64,000 nt of DNA from Microbulbifer pacificus (GCF_002959965.1 NZ_PREV01000026.1:503501-567500), one strand, 5' to 3'; positions 1 to 8,555 are shown, numbered from the stretch's first letter. The notes: generated by a model not told the origin, from the sequence alone. Numbers and translations are program-made.

Positions 1-480
1 ACTGGCTGCATAGGCAGCCATACCCGGCATACCAGCGGTATAACCAACGAAGGTAGAAGTGAAAATCAACGAACCTCCTTTTCGAGCAGTCATGGCGGGC
101 AGCTGGTACTTTGCACCCAAAAATGCACCGGTTAAATTGGTCGAAATAACATGATTCCAGTCCGTTTGTAGCATCTCAGGGACTGGCCCCATAGCACCCA
201 GGATAGCCGCGTTGTTGAAGGCAATATCCAAACCGCCAAAGTGATTTACCGCCCTATCTACCAAGGCCTTGGCGAAATTCTCCTCGCCAACATCACCCGC
301 TAGCGCCAGTGCTTGCCCGCCTTCCGCACGGATCGAGTCCACAAGGTCATCCAGCTCCTTCTGTCGCCGTGCAGCCACCACTACCGCAGCACCTTCTCTC
401 GCAAAAAGCTTCGCGGTTGCGTAGCCGATACCGGTGCTGGCGCCGGTAACGATAGCAACTTTGTTGGCAAGTATAGTCAT
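1..480 (-). CDS. SDR family oxidoreductase (C-terminus outside window)
   Basis: Short-chain dehydrogenase/reductase, NAD(P)-dependent, cytoplasmic. The first 160 residues are present, starting at the ATG at 480 (MTILANKVAIVTGAS). The cofactor glycine motif TGASTGIG lies at about residues 12-19, the structural motif NNAA near residue 90, and the sequence is cut at YAAS, exactly at the catalytic YxxxK. The substrate cannot be told. The gene follows the attC-like site at 593-730 in the same orientation with about 110 bp between, so it may be the next cassette or ordinary chromosomal flank. Its GC content is closer to the host than to the orphan gene upstream. Confidence 0.85.
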   Translation of the reverse strand, partial: MTILANKVAIVTGASTGIGYATAKLFAREGAAVVVAARRQKELDDLVDSIRAEGGQALALAGDVGEENFAKALVDRAVNHFGGLDIAFNNAAILGAMGPVPEMLQTDWNHVISTNLTGAFLGAKYQLPAMTARKGGSLIFTSTFVGYTAGMPGMAAYAAS

Positions 481-592
481 CGATCATTTCTCCTGGCTCT
501 GCTGACTGCAAAGGGCACATGCCCGAACAGGCGCCATATTAGGAGGCGATACGACTACTGCCGACCCGAATCTTGCTGTATGTCAATTACGC

Positions 593-730
593 TATAACAC
601 CGCGAGCAGCGGCAGCTTTGGGCGCTTTATGCGCGAAAATGGGAGTGAAGCGACCTGCGCAGAAAGTGCACAAAGTAAGCTGTCCGGTGGAGGCCCATAG
701 GGCCGATACAAACTGCCTCGCTTTGTTATA
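593..730 (-). mobile_element. attC-like integron recombination site
   Basis: Imperfect inverted repeat of about 138 bp. On the minus strand it opens with TATAACAAAGCGAGGCAG (730 to 713) and closes with CTGCCGCTGCTCGC then GGTGTTATA (615 to 593). TATAACA pairs with TGTTATA (outer R boxes). GCGAG-G-CAG pairs with CTG-CTCGC, leaving one unpaired G in the inner L box, which is the extrahelical-base signature of attC sites. The stop codon of the adjacent gene lies inside the first R box, as is usual in gene cassettes. The R boxes deviate from the classical GTTRRRY core (GTTATAG) but resemble the TATAAC ends of Vibrio-type repeats as I recall them. No integrase gene is in the window. Confidence 0.65.
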
Positions 731-1319
731 CATCTAGCCATCCTTTAACCACCTCTTTTATCTCAATTTCACTAAAGCCAAGATATATGAGCAAGCCAAA
801 AATAAAAGCAATCTCGATTAATTTCACAATACTACCGGCCAAACTTTTCTCGAATGACTCGAGTTTAAAACCTGCTGTTTCAAAAATCCAAAATGGCAAA
901 CGCAAAATTTTAGTAATTGAAGCTAAAATCCAATACAAAGGATTGATAATTTTTAATAGCTGAGACCTTTCAACTTCATTACATGAACCAATAGTTTCAT
1001 TTAATAAGTCAAGTTTTTGACCATCTTCGATCAGGCCATCAGCATCATTGTTAAGAATAGTAGTGAATGCATGGGCTTGAGCCCTGCTTACCGGATCCAT
1101 AGCTACAACCGGAATTTGGAAGATACTGGCCAATCTCTTAACTCTAGGCAACCCTCTGGCAAGCTCTTCACGAAGCCTATTCATCTCTCCAATATGACCG
1201 TTTATTTCCTCAACGGTAGCGCCAAAAAATTCTTTATTCTTATTTAAGAGATATTTTCTGGCAGACTCATAGTAGCCTTCTAGAAATTTTCTATCTGATT
1301 TAATACTGAAGTAAATCAT
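726..1319 (-). CDS. Hypothetical protein of an AT-rich gene cassette
   Basis: A 197-residue protein of no family I recognise. The N-terminal half is charged and helical. The C-terminal third has two hydrophobic stretches (near NPLYWILASITKILRLPFWI and IVKLIEIAFIFGLLIYLGF), so membrane attachment is likely. The ATG at 1319 is preferred, with AAGGGA just upstream; a TTG in frame at 1337 is also open. The gene is much richer in A+T than all neighbours, and its TAA stop sits inside the attC-like site. A second TTGTTATAC core lies directly upstream of the start (about 1328-1338), as expected for the left edge of an integrated cassette. Together these suggest horizontal acquisition. Confidence 0.6.
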   Translation of the reverse strand: MIYFSIKSDRKFLEGYYESARKYLLNKNKEFFGATVEEINGHIGEMNRLREELARGLPRVKRLASIFQIPVVAMDPVSRAQAHAFTTILNNDADGLIEDGQKLDLLNETIGSCNEVERSQLLKIINPLYWILASITKILRLPFWIFETAGFKLESFEKSLAGSIVKLIEIAFIFGLLIYLGFSEIEIKEVVKGWLDV

Positions 1320-1390
1320 GCTTCCCTTGTATAACAAGTTTATCCAATAGCACAGTCATATATAGACACTCACGTAGACATGCACGTAAG

Positions 1391-1466
1391 TGTCCACATA
1401 TACGCAGATGGCTACATATATACACACAAGTGGCTACATATACACCGATGCCTACATATAGCCACA
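1391..1466. repeat. Degenerate short tandem repeats, 18-22 bp units
   Basis: Four head-to-tail units start at 1391, 1409, 1431 and 1449 and share TGGCTACATATA or close variants (TGTCCACATATA, TGCCTACATATA). Just left lies a loose dyad, GACACT (1365-1370) with AGTGTC (1389-1394). No CDS is supported between 1320 and 1593; this repeat and AT-rich sequence are all I see there. Function unknown: operator-like iterons, or debris at the edge of the cassette insertion. Confidence 0.55.
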
Positions 1467-1593
1467 GAACGCCAGCGCGGTCACGAAAATATTTTCGGCT
1501 TCCATTACACGCAATTGCAAACGCGGGAGATTCACTAATCAGCCGCTCTGTCTTACTACCCGACCTACTTTATCTACGACTTACCGGGAAGAC

Positions 1594-2569
1594 TCAATCA
1601 CTGTCCTGTCGAAATTTTTCCACCCCACTTTCCGTCACCAGTGCTGTAGCGAGCACGCTATTGGGTGTACCGGGGTCAATGGTACCGGCAAAGGTCGCCT
1701 CCCGCTGGATCGCGAATACTTTTCGGACTTCCCCAGCTTCATTGCTGTCCCGGTGGTAATTCAGGATGGCGTCCCAGTAGTAGGCATTGCAGGTATCCGA
1801 GCGCAGTTCGCGCGGGAGACTGCAGCCACTGGCGGTCTGATTAATGCAGGAACCTTCGATGGTTTCCATGTCGACGCTGGAGGTGTACCAGGCGACGACG
1901 TCGTCGCCGCTCAGTTGCGGGTTGCCATCCAGGATTCTGCGCAGGATCAGCGGTGACAGGTAGGCGTGGTCACCGCCAGACGAGCAGCAGGCGCCGCGGC
2001 ACATGGCGCACAGCCGGTCGCTCATGGTCTGTAATTCGGGGGTGCGGTGAAAGCAGTCTTGATTGCGATGGGAATCAGCCACGTAGTGGAGGTTCTGGTC
2101 TTCGACAATCTCGGTGGCGGAGACAAAATTCCCCGCTGCTGTCACGATTTTCTGCAGGTGTGCACGATAGTTTTCCAACCGCTGTTGAGTCACCGGTGCG
2201 ATACGCGTGCGCCCGAAGGGAATTACCGCCCGGTGGATATCCCGCGTGGCGAACTCCGGGCGTGTTTTCAGCAGTGCATCGAACAGTTGCTGATTTTCCT
2301 GATCTTCGGCTTCCACGCGCGCGGATTTTTTCTTCCCGTTCCTGTTGCGCGGCTTTCCGTTCGCGATACTGTGCGCTGACGGATTCCAGCTGAGCACGGA
2401 ACAGGTTTTCCGACAGGTGGCGGCGCTGTTCGATAAAGCGGGAGCAATCAAACGATTGGCAATGAGGGAACTCGGACGCCGCCTGCTGCCGTTGTCGCAA
2501 GGCGGAAATGGGTTCGCTGCAAGCACAACAGTGCGGATTCGCGGTGCACGGCGCTTGGGGATGTGACAT
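1594..2569 (-). pseudogene. YkgJ-like Cys-cluster protein, interrupted by a frameshift
   Basis: Two overlapping frames on the minus strand form one protein. The start is in the frame beginning at 2569 (MSHPQAPCTANPHCCACSEP), which reads to about residue 85 (EREEKIRA). It then continues in the other frame as VEAEDQENQQLFDALLK to the stop at 1594. The switch lies in a run of six A followed by CGCGCG (minus strand, about 2318-2332); removing one base restores about 324 codons. The product has N-terminal Cys pairs and a CAMCRGACC cluster with later GSC, GCSLP and TCNAYY, resembling YkgJ/UPF0153 putative Fe or Zn chelators. A sequencing or assembly indel is as likely as true inactivation. The cysteines on both sides of the break look intact. 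Confidence 0.6.
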
Positions 2570-2647
2570 CCGTAAATCTCCCTTTTACGGTCTCTCCTTT
2601 ACTGCCTCGCTGCAAACACGGGGCGTTGCATGAGTGTCGCTACGATC

Positions 2648-3148
2648 CTAGTCAGCAAGCCATTTGTACATCACCAGCGCATCCACATAACCCAGAGATG
2701 GATGATTGAATGCACGCGGCAGTCGCCCGACGATATCGAATCCGAGTCGCTGCCACAACCGCACTGCGCCGGCATTAGAGGAGGCCACAAAGTTGAACTG
2801 CATGGCCTGGTAGCCCAGCGCCCTGGCCAGCTGCTGCGAGTGCTCACACATGGAGGAGGCCGCGCCGCGCCCGCGCGCCGCGGATGACACCATGTAGCCA
2901 CAGTTACACACATGCGCGCCGGGGCCAGCCTGGTTCGTTTTCAGGTAGTAGGTGCCGATGATGTCGCCGTCGACTTCGCACACGAATGTCTTGCGCGGAT
3001 TCTCCATCCACAGTGTGTACGCCTGTGCGCGGTCGGTTTCCCGGTCGTACGCGTAGGTCTCGCCGGCGCTCACCACCTGCTGGAATATGGACCAGATCGC
3101 GGCAAAATCTGTGGCCTCAGCTTCACGTATCTGCAGTTCTCCCCGCAT
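2648..3148 (-). CDS. GNAT family N-acetyltransferase
   Basis: Acetyl-CoA-dependent N-acetyltransferase of 166 residues, cytoplasmic. The acetyl-CoA loop is seen as the SAARGRGAASSM stretch, followed by the C-terminal motif SSNAGAVRLWQRLGF common in GNATs acting on small molecules. The ATG at 3148 is chosen because GAGG lies 7 bases upstream and the upstream monooxygenase stops one base earlier (TGA-C-ATG). A longer frame from 3178 would overlap that gene. Probably co-transcribed with the monooxygenase. The substrate is unknown. Confidence 0.85.
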   Translation of the reverse strand: MRGELQIREAEATDFAAIWSIFQQVVSAGETYAYDRETDRAQAYTLWMENPRKTFVCEVDGDIIGTYYLKTNQAGPGAHVCNCGYMVSSAARGRGAASSMCEHSQQLARALGYQAMQFNFVASSNAGAVRLWQRLGFDIVGRLPRAFNHPSLGYVDALVMYKWLAD

Positions 3149-3149
3149 G

Positions 3150-4157
3150 TCATTCACCTCGTGCTTCCACGCGTGCACTCAACACCTCGGCGGTGATCTC
3201 GAAGGATTTGAGGCGCGCGACGTGATCGTAAATGGGGCCGGTGACAATAAGCTCATCGACCCGGGTGCGCGCGAGGAAGCGGTCGATCCAGCTGGCGACG
3301 GAATCCCGGTTGCCCACGGCGGATTCCGCCAGTGCCTGCGCCACCTGCATTCGCTCGGAGGCAGAGGCGATGGATGCGGGATCGTCCACCGGCGGCTTGA
3401 GGCGGCCTGGCGTGCCGCGGCGCAGGGCGACGAACTGCTGCTCGATGGAGGTCATCAGCTTGCGCCCCTCCTCATCGGAGTCCGCCGCGAATACGTTGAT
3501 CGCCGCCGCGGCATATGGCGCATCAAGAAATTGCGAGGGCTGGTACTTGCTGCGGTACAAGTGCAGGGCCTGATCCAGCATGGCCGGCGCAAAGTGTGAG
3601 GCAAAAGCAAATGGCAATCCCAGCGCCGCGGCCAGTTGCGCGGAATACAGGCTGGAACCCAGCAACCACACCGGTACCTGCAAACCGACCCCGGGTACGG
3701 CGCGCACCCGCTGCCCCGGCTTTTCCGGCGCGAAATAGTGCAGCAGTTCCTGCACGTCTTCGGCGAAGTGATCCGCCGCGTGCAGTGGGTCGCGGCGCAG
3801 TGCGGTCATGGTGGCGCCGTCGGTGCCCGGTGCGCGGCCGAGCCCGAGATCCACACGATCCGGGTACAGCGCCGCCAGGGTACCGAACTGTTCCGCCACC
3901 ACCAGTGGCGCATGGTTGGGCAGCATCACGCCACCGGCGGCAATGCGGATCTTTTGTGTACCGGCGGCGATATGCCCCAGGGCCACCGCCGTCGCGGCGC
4001 TGGCCACACCGGTCATGTTGTGGTGCTCCGCCATCCAGAATCGCTTGTAGCCAAGCTTTTCCGCATGCCGCGCAACGTCCAGCGATTGCATCAACGCCTG
4101 GCGCGCATCGCCAACATCGGTGATTAACGAGAGATCCAGCAGGGAAAATGCGCGCAC
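3150..4157 (-). CDS. Luciferase-like (LLM class) flavin-dependent oxidoreductase, YhbW type
   Basis: A 335-residue protein, the size of E. coli YhbW. The N-terminus (SLLDLSLITDVGDA) and the stretch GYKRFWMAEHHNMTGVASAA are typical of the MsnO8/YhbW subgroup of bacterial luciferase-like FMN or F420-type oxidoreductases with a TIM-barrel fold. GRAPGTDGATMTALRR is a further family signature. It probably uses reduced flavin supplied in trans; the substrate cannot be predicted. First gene of a two-gene unit with the GNAT. Confidence 0.85.
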   Translation of the reverse strand: MRAFSLLDLSLITDVGDARQALMQSLDVARHAEKLGYKRFWMAEHHNMTGVASAATAVALGHIAAGTQKIRIAAGGVMLPNHAPLVVAEQFGTLAALYPDRVDLGLGRAPGTDGATMTALRRDPLHAADHFAEDVQELLHYFAPEKPGQRVRAVPGVGLQVPVWLLGSSLYSAQLAAALGLPFAFASHFAPAMLDQALHLYRSKYQPSQFLDAPYAAAAINVFAADSDEEGRKLMTSIEQQFVALRRGTPGRLKPPVDDPASIASASERMQVAQALAESAVGNRDSVASWIDRFLARTRVDELIVTGPIYDHVARLKSFEITAEVLSARVEARGE

Positions 4158-4291
4158 GGTGACTCCTTGACGATTTTCAGGCGGTAAAACTGTGCCAATC
4201 CTAGCGCAGGGGGAATGGAATACCTAAGGATGGGGAGTTTGTCGGGAAGGCCGTGGAACAGGTAATGACAGAGTCAGACAGGCGCAGGAGG

Positions 4292-4325
4292 AAAAAAGAA
4301 TCGCTCCGGGGTCCCCGGAGCGATT
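4292..4325 (-). terminator. Rho-independent terminator of the rpiB-like gene
   Basis: A perfect 13-bp stem, AATCGCTCCGGGG pairing with CCCCGGAGCGATT, with almost no loop. On the minus strand it is followed by TTCTTTTTTCC. It lies 20 bp after the stop of the isomerase gene. Confidence 0.85.
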
Positions 4326-4344
4326 GGCGCGGTCAGCGGGCGGA

Positions 4345-4983
4345 TCAGGAATCCAGTGCCGCGCGCACGAAGTCGGTCAGTGCCTGGTCCTGGCTGTTCT
4401 CGAAGAAACAGGCCTGAAAACGCTCGCCGCCCACGGCGGTTTTCACCAGCTCAGGATCGATGGCCTTGAGGCCGTCGAGGTAAGACTTGGAGGTCGCTTC
4501 CTTGATGTGATTCAGGATACCGGCATTGGCCACCTGGGACTCTCTGCGTTCCGGTGGATAACCCTGACCTTTTACACCGGTGAAGGCTTTTTCAAACATA
4601 TAGCGGATATTCAGCTCCGCGCCCCAACCAAATCCCTTGGCGAAGGGAATGGACAGCGCATTGCCGTTGTTGATCTGCGCAAACAGATAGGCATCCGCCG
4701 GGTCGATACAGTAGCCGCAGTTCACGCCCGGGTAGGCATTCAGGGACATCAATGCACCCTGGCCGGTACCGCAGCCGCTCACCACGAAATCCACGGCCCC
4801 GGAATTCAGCAGCAGGCTGCCCATGATCCCCAGGTGGATGTAGGTGAGACGATGATCGTTGTCATCGCTCATGCCGGTGTTGTACACGGTGTGGCCCAAA
4901 GCGGCAGCCACGTCCTGCAGTTCTTTCAGCACGATAGCGTTCTTGGATGCCTGACTGAATTCATTCATCAGTGCAATTTTCAT
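4345..4983 (-). CDS. RpiB/LacA/LacB family sugar-phosphate isomerase
   Basis: A 212-residue protein from the ATG at 4983 (MKIALMNEFSQASKN), with AAGGGG upstream. A longer open frame to 5058 has no family similarity. The core of the RpiB fold is visible: the residues around DFVVSGCGTGQGALMSLNA correspond to the SGTGIG phosphate/active-site loop with the catalytic Cys, and the later part keeps the NNGNALSIP helix. It is longer than E. coli RpiB (149 residues), belonging to the extended subgroup. It interconverts aldose and ketose phosphates; the specific sugar is not predictable. Monocistronic, with its own terminator. Confidence 0.8.
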   Translation of the reverse strand: MKIALMNEFSQASKNAIVLKELQDVAAALGHTVYNTGMSDDNDHRLTYIHLGIMGSLLLNSGAVDFVVSGCGTGQGALMSLNAYPGVNCGYCIDPADAYLFAQINNGNALSIPFAKGFGWGAELNIRYMFEKAFTGVKGQGYPPERRESQVANAGILNHIKEATSKSYLDGLKAIDPELVKTAVGGERFQACFFENSQDQALTDFVRAALDS

Positions 4984-5298
4984 GGATCGGTTTCCCCTTG
5001 TTGTCCGAATCGGCCATCTGGAACATCGATACACAGCGAAGCCGGAAATATTGGACACTTTTCGTTCGATGCTGTGCGTGATCGGCTTGGGGATTATATG
5101 TGTTTGGCCGATTATTAAAACCGGTCAGGCAGGATTGCCTGTCAAAAACCTAGTATCCAAACACCAGAGCAATGAAACAGGCACGTCACCCCGTCGGGCA
5201 TGCTGGACAAACTGAGCCCTTTTGCGCCGCGAGACCTAAGACGCATCGGGAACAACCGTCATAAAACCTTACTCTCTCTGTCATTAACGCCTCTCAAA

Positions 5299-5312
5299 CT
5301 GGTATAGACCAG
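5299..5312. promoter_or_regulatory. Dyad resembling a GntR/HutC-family operator
   Basis: CTGGT-ATAG-ACCAG, five-base perfect arms around a four-base centre, closely like the TGGTCTAGACCA operators of DasR/NagR-type GntR regulators. It lies 47 bp upstream of the phospholipase-like gene, a suitable place for a repressor site. The rest of the 4984-5359 spacer holds no gene I can support. No GntR regulator is encoded in the window. Confidence 0.4.
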
Positions 5313-5359
5313 ATATTTTCTGGCGCACCGCATTCATTTACCAGAAAACAGGAGCTTTC

Positions 5360-6379
5360 ATGAAGAGATTACTGATTTCCGGTCTGTTCACCGTCCTGAT
5401 GGCTTCCGAGGCCCAGGCATTTCAGCAGATCACCCACAAGCGCATTGTCATCGACGCCGTGGCCTATATGCGCGATCACCCGGATACCACCGAATACGCG
5501 AAACTCAAAGCATGGGTAAACGCCGCCGGTTACACCGTCGACCAGTTTGCGGAAGTGCTGGGCCAGGGCGCCTATGACGTGGACGACTTTCAGGATACCT
5601 ACCTTTGCGGCGCCGTAACCGGAGACTGCGTCTATGCGCCAGTCTTCAACGCCGGCGCTTCACTGGTGAACTACACCACCTACTGGCATTTCCAGAATCA
5701 CACTCGCGGACCCGACGCCCACGGCAATGACTTCGGCGGTTACAACTACGACCTGCTCACGGTATGGGGGGATATCGACAATCTGGCAGCGAGCTGGCTG
5801 GTTGGCGATTATCTCGACGATGGCAACGGGGGCATGACAGGTTGGTTCTGGTCCGACGACTCCGAGTACAACAGCTACGGTATCACCGAAGCCAATTACC
5901 GTCAGGGCAGTTACTCCGCCAAGTCCATGTACGATGACTTCGAAGAAATTCCCTTCCAGCCCATCGACAACCTGGGGCAGTACTGGTACGGCCAGTTTCT
6001 CTCCCAACCCACGGCACAGACGCTCGGGTTTGTCATGCATACCACGGATCTTCTGCAACCCCATCACGTTTGGACCACTTCCGCCCTGAACCACACCGGT
6101 TGGGAAGGATGGGTAGCCGACTACTATGACAGCGAGAATCTGAACGACAGCGCCCTGGTAACGCAGGCCATTGGCAATTTCACCCCCATCAGCGCGAGCG
6201 ACAATGACATTCGAGCGCTGCTGACCCAGGGGGGCGCACTGGCCTACAGCACCGGCGGCATCGTGCTGTCCAGTACGGACCACAACGACCGCGTGCAGGT
6301 TGGCCGGGTAGTGATCCCCAATGCCATCGCGATGGTGGTCCACATACTCAATCACGCGGCGCAGAAAGTGAGTTCGTAA
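5360..6379 (+). CDS. Secreted phospholipase C / P1-nuclease-fold protein
   Basis: A 339-residue protein with a clear signal peptide ending SEAQA, so it is exported. The mature protein would begin FQQITHKR, which places an aromatic residue and a His near the new N-terminus, as in zinc phospholipase C and P1 nuclease folds. Further probable zinc ligands lie in YWHFQNHTRGPDAHGND and in LGFVMHTTDLLQPHHVW, where HxxxD/HH elements typical of bacterial PC-type phospholipases are seen. I recall related proteins in Legionella and Pseudomonas. Likely a three-zinc phospholipase or phosphodiesterase acting outside the cytoplasm. Start at 5360 with AGGAG upstream. Probably co-transcribed with the parvulin and small protein that follow (58 bp gap). 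Confidence 0.65.
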   Translation: MKRLLISGLFTVLMASEAQAFQQITHKRIVIDAVAYMRDHPDTTEYAKLKAWVNAAGYTVDQFAEVLGQGAYDVDDFQDTYLCGAVTGDCVYAPVFNAGASLVNYTTYWHFQNHTRGPDAHGNDFGGYNYDLLTVWGDIDNLAASWLVGDYLDDGNGGMTGWFWSDDSEYNSYGITEANYRQGSYSAKSMYDDFEEIPFQPIDNLGQYWYGQFLSQPTAQTLGFVMHTTDLLQPHHVWTTSALNHTGWEGWVADYYDSENLNDSALVTQAIGNFTPISASDNDIRALLTQGGALAYSTGGIVLSSTDHNDRVQVGRVVIPNAIAMVVHILNHAAQKVSS

Positions 6380-6436
6380 TCCGCAATAGAGATAAAGCGG
6401 CCGGCGCGCACCGGCGCCGGCCGCCAGGAATTATCC

Positions 6437-7771
6437 ATGCAGAAGAAATGGCTGTGGGCCCTGCCGCCCCTGGTGGTAATCGCCCTGATCATACTGTTAC
6501 TGATAGAACGCCCGCTCCCCGATCACCTGGCGGCACGCATCGACGGAGAAGACATTCCTGTCGACGCTCTCGACGTATTTGTTGCGGCGGCGCGACACCG
6601 GCAGCAGGATGCGAACAGAGAGACCGTATTCAAAGCGCTACTGGAAAACCGCCTACTGGCCAACTGGTTCCGTCAACAACCGTCGAAAGACATTACATCC
6701 AGGGTTGGCTATGACCGCCAGACACAACTGGAACAGCAGCTGTTCCGGCTGATTCGCAGCGCTTACTCCGAGAGGCTTCAGGAAACCATGAACAAGCGCG
6801 AAATTCGCAACAGTCTGGATTTTCTGGTTACGCCATTGGCGTTCGATCGCGAGTCACTGGCTCCCGTATTGAAGCTGCAACAGCAGTTATATAGCAGCAT
6901 GACGCCGGAACAGCAGATGCAGGCACAACAATTGGTGATCGCCCGCTACCGCTTTCACCACAGGCAACCGGAACAACAACTCACCCTTTGGGACCTGTAC
7001 CGGCGACAGAATGTGCAATTGAAGGTACAGATGCACAATCTCAATCTGGAATTTATTCGCGAAGCGATCCGACAGCAATTAACCACGGCCTTCGTACTCG
7101 ACTGGTTTGCGCAACATTCCGGTCTCAGTGAACAATCCAGGAAAGCCATCCAGCGCTGCGTAGAGGATGCCCTGATTCGGGAAGCTGGTCTCCAGCAGAT
7201 GGGGCTGCTGCAGGATATTCACGATGACAATCCCGGATTGCGCGACAAGGCAAAACAGATTTCAGCCGATGAAATCGCCGATTATTACCAGAGCCACCGC
7301 CAGGAGTTTACCCGCGTGGAGCGGGTTCACGCCTACCACATTCGCCTGCAAAGCCAGCAGGCCGCCGACAGGGTTTACCAGGAAATTGTGTCCGGCCTGC
7401 CGTTTACCGACGCGGTATCCCGTTACTCCGTCGCCCCGGACAAGGCACGGGGGGGCGCACTGGGCTGGATAGACCGGCGCAGCCGTGCAGACCACTGGAG
7501 TAAAGCACTGGCCTTCGTGCAAACACCTGCGCAGGTGTCGCGCCCCTTTCGCAGTCCGCAGGGTGGCGACGAAATTTACTGGGAGATACTGTTAGTGGAT
7601 CAGCGTGAGACCGGATTTCAACCTGTCGACAGTGAATCGGTTCACTACCGCGCATCCCACGCGATTGCCAGGGAAAAACTCCAGCAACAGTATTATCAGT
7701 TACTGAATGAGATCCGGGATACCACAGACGTTCGTATCAATCGGAGGCAACTGCCATGCGAGTCCTGTTGA
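6437..7771 (+). CDS. Membrane-anchored parvulin-type peptidyl-prolyl isomerase
   Basis: A 444-residue protein. Residues about 5-23 form a single membrane anchor (LPPLVVIALIILLLI), putting the rest in the periplasm. A long helical chaperone-like region rich in Gln precedes a rotamase domain at about residues 290-385 with HIRLQSQQAADRVYQEI and YSVAPDKARGGALGWI, the expected parvulin signature. Overall it resembles PpiD/SurA-type folding factors but is too short for PpiD and lies in an accessory context. It follows a secreted enzyme directly and overlaps the next gene by 16 bp, so a role in folding that secreted product is a reasonable inference, not shown. Confidence 0.75.
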   Translation: MQKKWLWALPPLVVIALIILLLIERPLPDHLAARIDGEDIPVDALDVFVAAARHRQQDANRETVFKALLENRLLANWFRQQPSKDITSRVGYDRQTQLEQQLFRLIRSAYSERLQETMNKREIRNSLDFLVTPLAFDRESLAPVLKLQQQLYSSMTPEQQMQAQQLVIARYRFHHRQPEQQLTLWDLYRRQNVQLKVQMHNLNLEFIREAIRQQLTTAFVLDWFAQHSGLSEQSRKAIQRCVEDALIREAGLQQMGLLQDIHDDNPGLRDKAKQISADEIADYYQSHRQEFTRVERVHAYHIRLQSQQAADRVYQEIVSGLPFTDAVSRYSVAPDKARGGALGWIDRRSRADHWSKALAFVQTPAQVSRPFRSPQGGDEIYWEILLVDQRETGFQPVDSESVHYRASHAIAREKLQQQYYQLLNEIRDTTDVRINRRQLPCESC

Positions 7772-8337
7772 GCCTGATTCCGCTGCTGGCAATCGGTGTA
7801 TCTCTGGGACTGTGGATCCAGCACACCGACCCGGCGGCGGCCCTCCCGAGCGAAGACAATGCTTTATCAAAGCCGGCCGTGCAAAAGCTCGAACAACCGC
7901 ATACACCCAACGCCGCACTTCAGGGGCTGGGCGCCACACCAGAGCCACCCACCGATCCTGCGGAAAATCTGGACGTGGAGAGTGAACATCTCGCCGTTTC
8001 CGCCCTGCGGAACAGCATGACGAAGGGCGACCCGCGCACGCCTCCGCTGGCGCCCAGGGCGGAGGCGCGGGTGCTGCCCAGCGCACAGGAACTGGCAGAC
8101 CACAAGTTGTATCAAGCCTACGAAACGCGCCAGAAACAGCAGGTCTACGCATCCTTCGCGGCCGCCGCCGCAAAGAAAATCACCGACCTGGAAGAGATGA
8201 TGGCGCACGCGGACCAGGGAGGCGTGACACCGGAACAGCTGGCAGAAGGCCATAAAAAACTCAGCCGCTTGCGGGAGCAACAGGCACTGCTGCTGAAGCA
8301 GCATCCGGAGATCACCCCGCAAGATCCCGCCCCCTGA
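7756..8337 (+). CDS. Small membrane-anchored protein of unknown function
   Basis: A 193-residue protein. Residues 1-20 form an N-terminal anchor or signal (LLSLIPLLAIGVSLGLW). A Pro/Ala-rich linker follows to about residue 110, then a charged helical C-terminus (ITDLEEMMAH, EGHKKLSRLREQQALLLKQ) that may form a coiled coil. It overlaps the end of the parvulin gene, so translation is probably coupled. Anchor, Pro/Ala linker and helical tail are also how lipase-specific foldases are laid out, but this protein is much shorter and I see no Lif signature. Function unassigned. Confidence 0.6.
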   Translation: MRVLLSLIPLLAIGVSLGLWIQHTDPAAALPSEDNALSKPAVQKLEQPHTPNAALQGLGATPEPPTDPAENLDVESEHLAVSALRNSMTKGDPRTPPLAPRAEARVLPSAQELADHKLYQAYETRQKQQVYASFAAAAAKKITDLEEMMAHADQGGVTPEQLAEGHKKLSRLREQQALLLKQHPEITPQDPAP

Positions 8338-8450
8338 CCACCACGCCGGCCGTCAGAGCCCCTCCTCCGCGGGTTCCCCGCCGGCGCCGTGCCTGCGAAC
8401 ACCCCAGTTCCGACCCTCGGACATATCTGATACCATCGCGCCCGCAAAAC

Positions 8451-8547
8451 CTAAGGGGTGGCGAAAGCCTGAGATGCCGCCGGATCCGACCGATCCGGCT
8501 TCTTGCAAACCCTTGAACCTGATCCGGTTAATACCGGCGTAGGAATA
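8451..8547 (+). promoter_or_regulatory. TPP riboswitch (Thi-box)
   Basis: All conserved TPP aptamer segments are present in order: AGGGGTGGC (P1/P2 side), GCCTGAGATG (the CUGAGA core), then ACCCTTGAACCTGATC, CGGTTAATACCGGCG and GTAGGAA closing P1. It binds thiamine pyrophosphate and lowers expression of the downstream gene set when TPP is plentiful. It lies 82 bp ahead of a TonB receptor gene that begins a four-gene thiamine salvage operon. Confidence 0.95.
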
Positions 8548-8555
8548 GGTACCCA

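Noticed and set aside
313..597. Plus-strand open frame of 94 codons at the left end
   Set aside because: Antisense to the clear SDR coding sequence and running into the attC-like site.
1391..1466. CRISPR array
   Set aside because: Units are directly adjacent without unique spacers, degenerate and AT-rich, and there are no cas genes nearby.
2300..2345. Programmed +1 frameshift in the YkgJ-like gene
   Set aside because: No known slippery +1 signal such as a stop codon or rare codon in the A site is visible. An indel is simpler.
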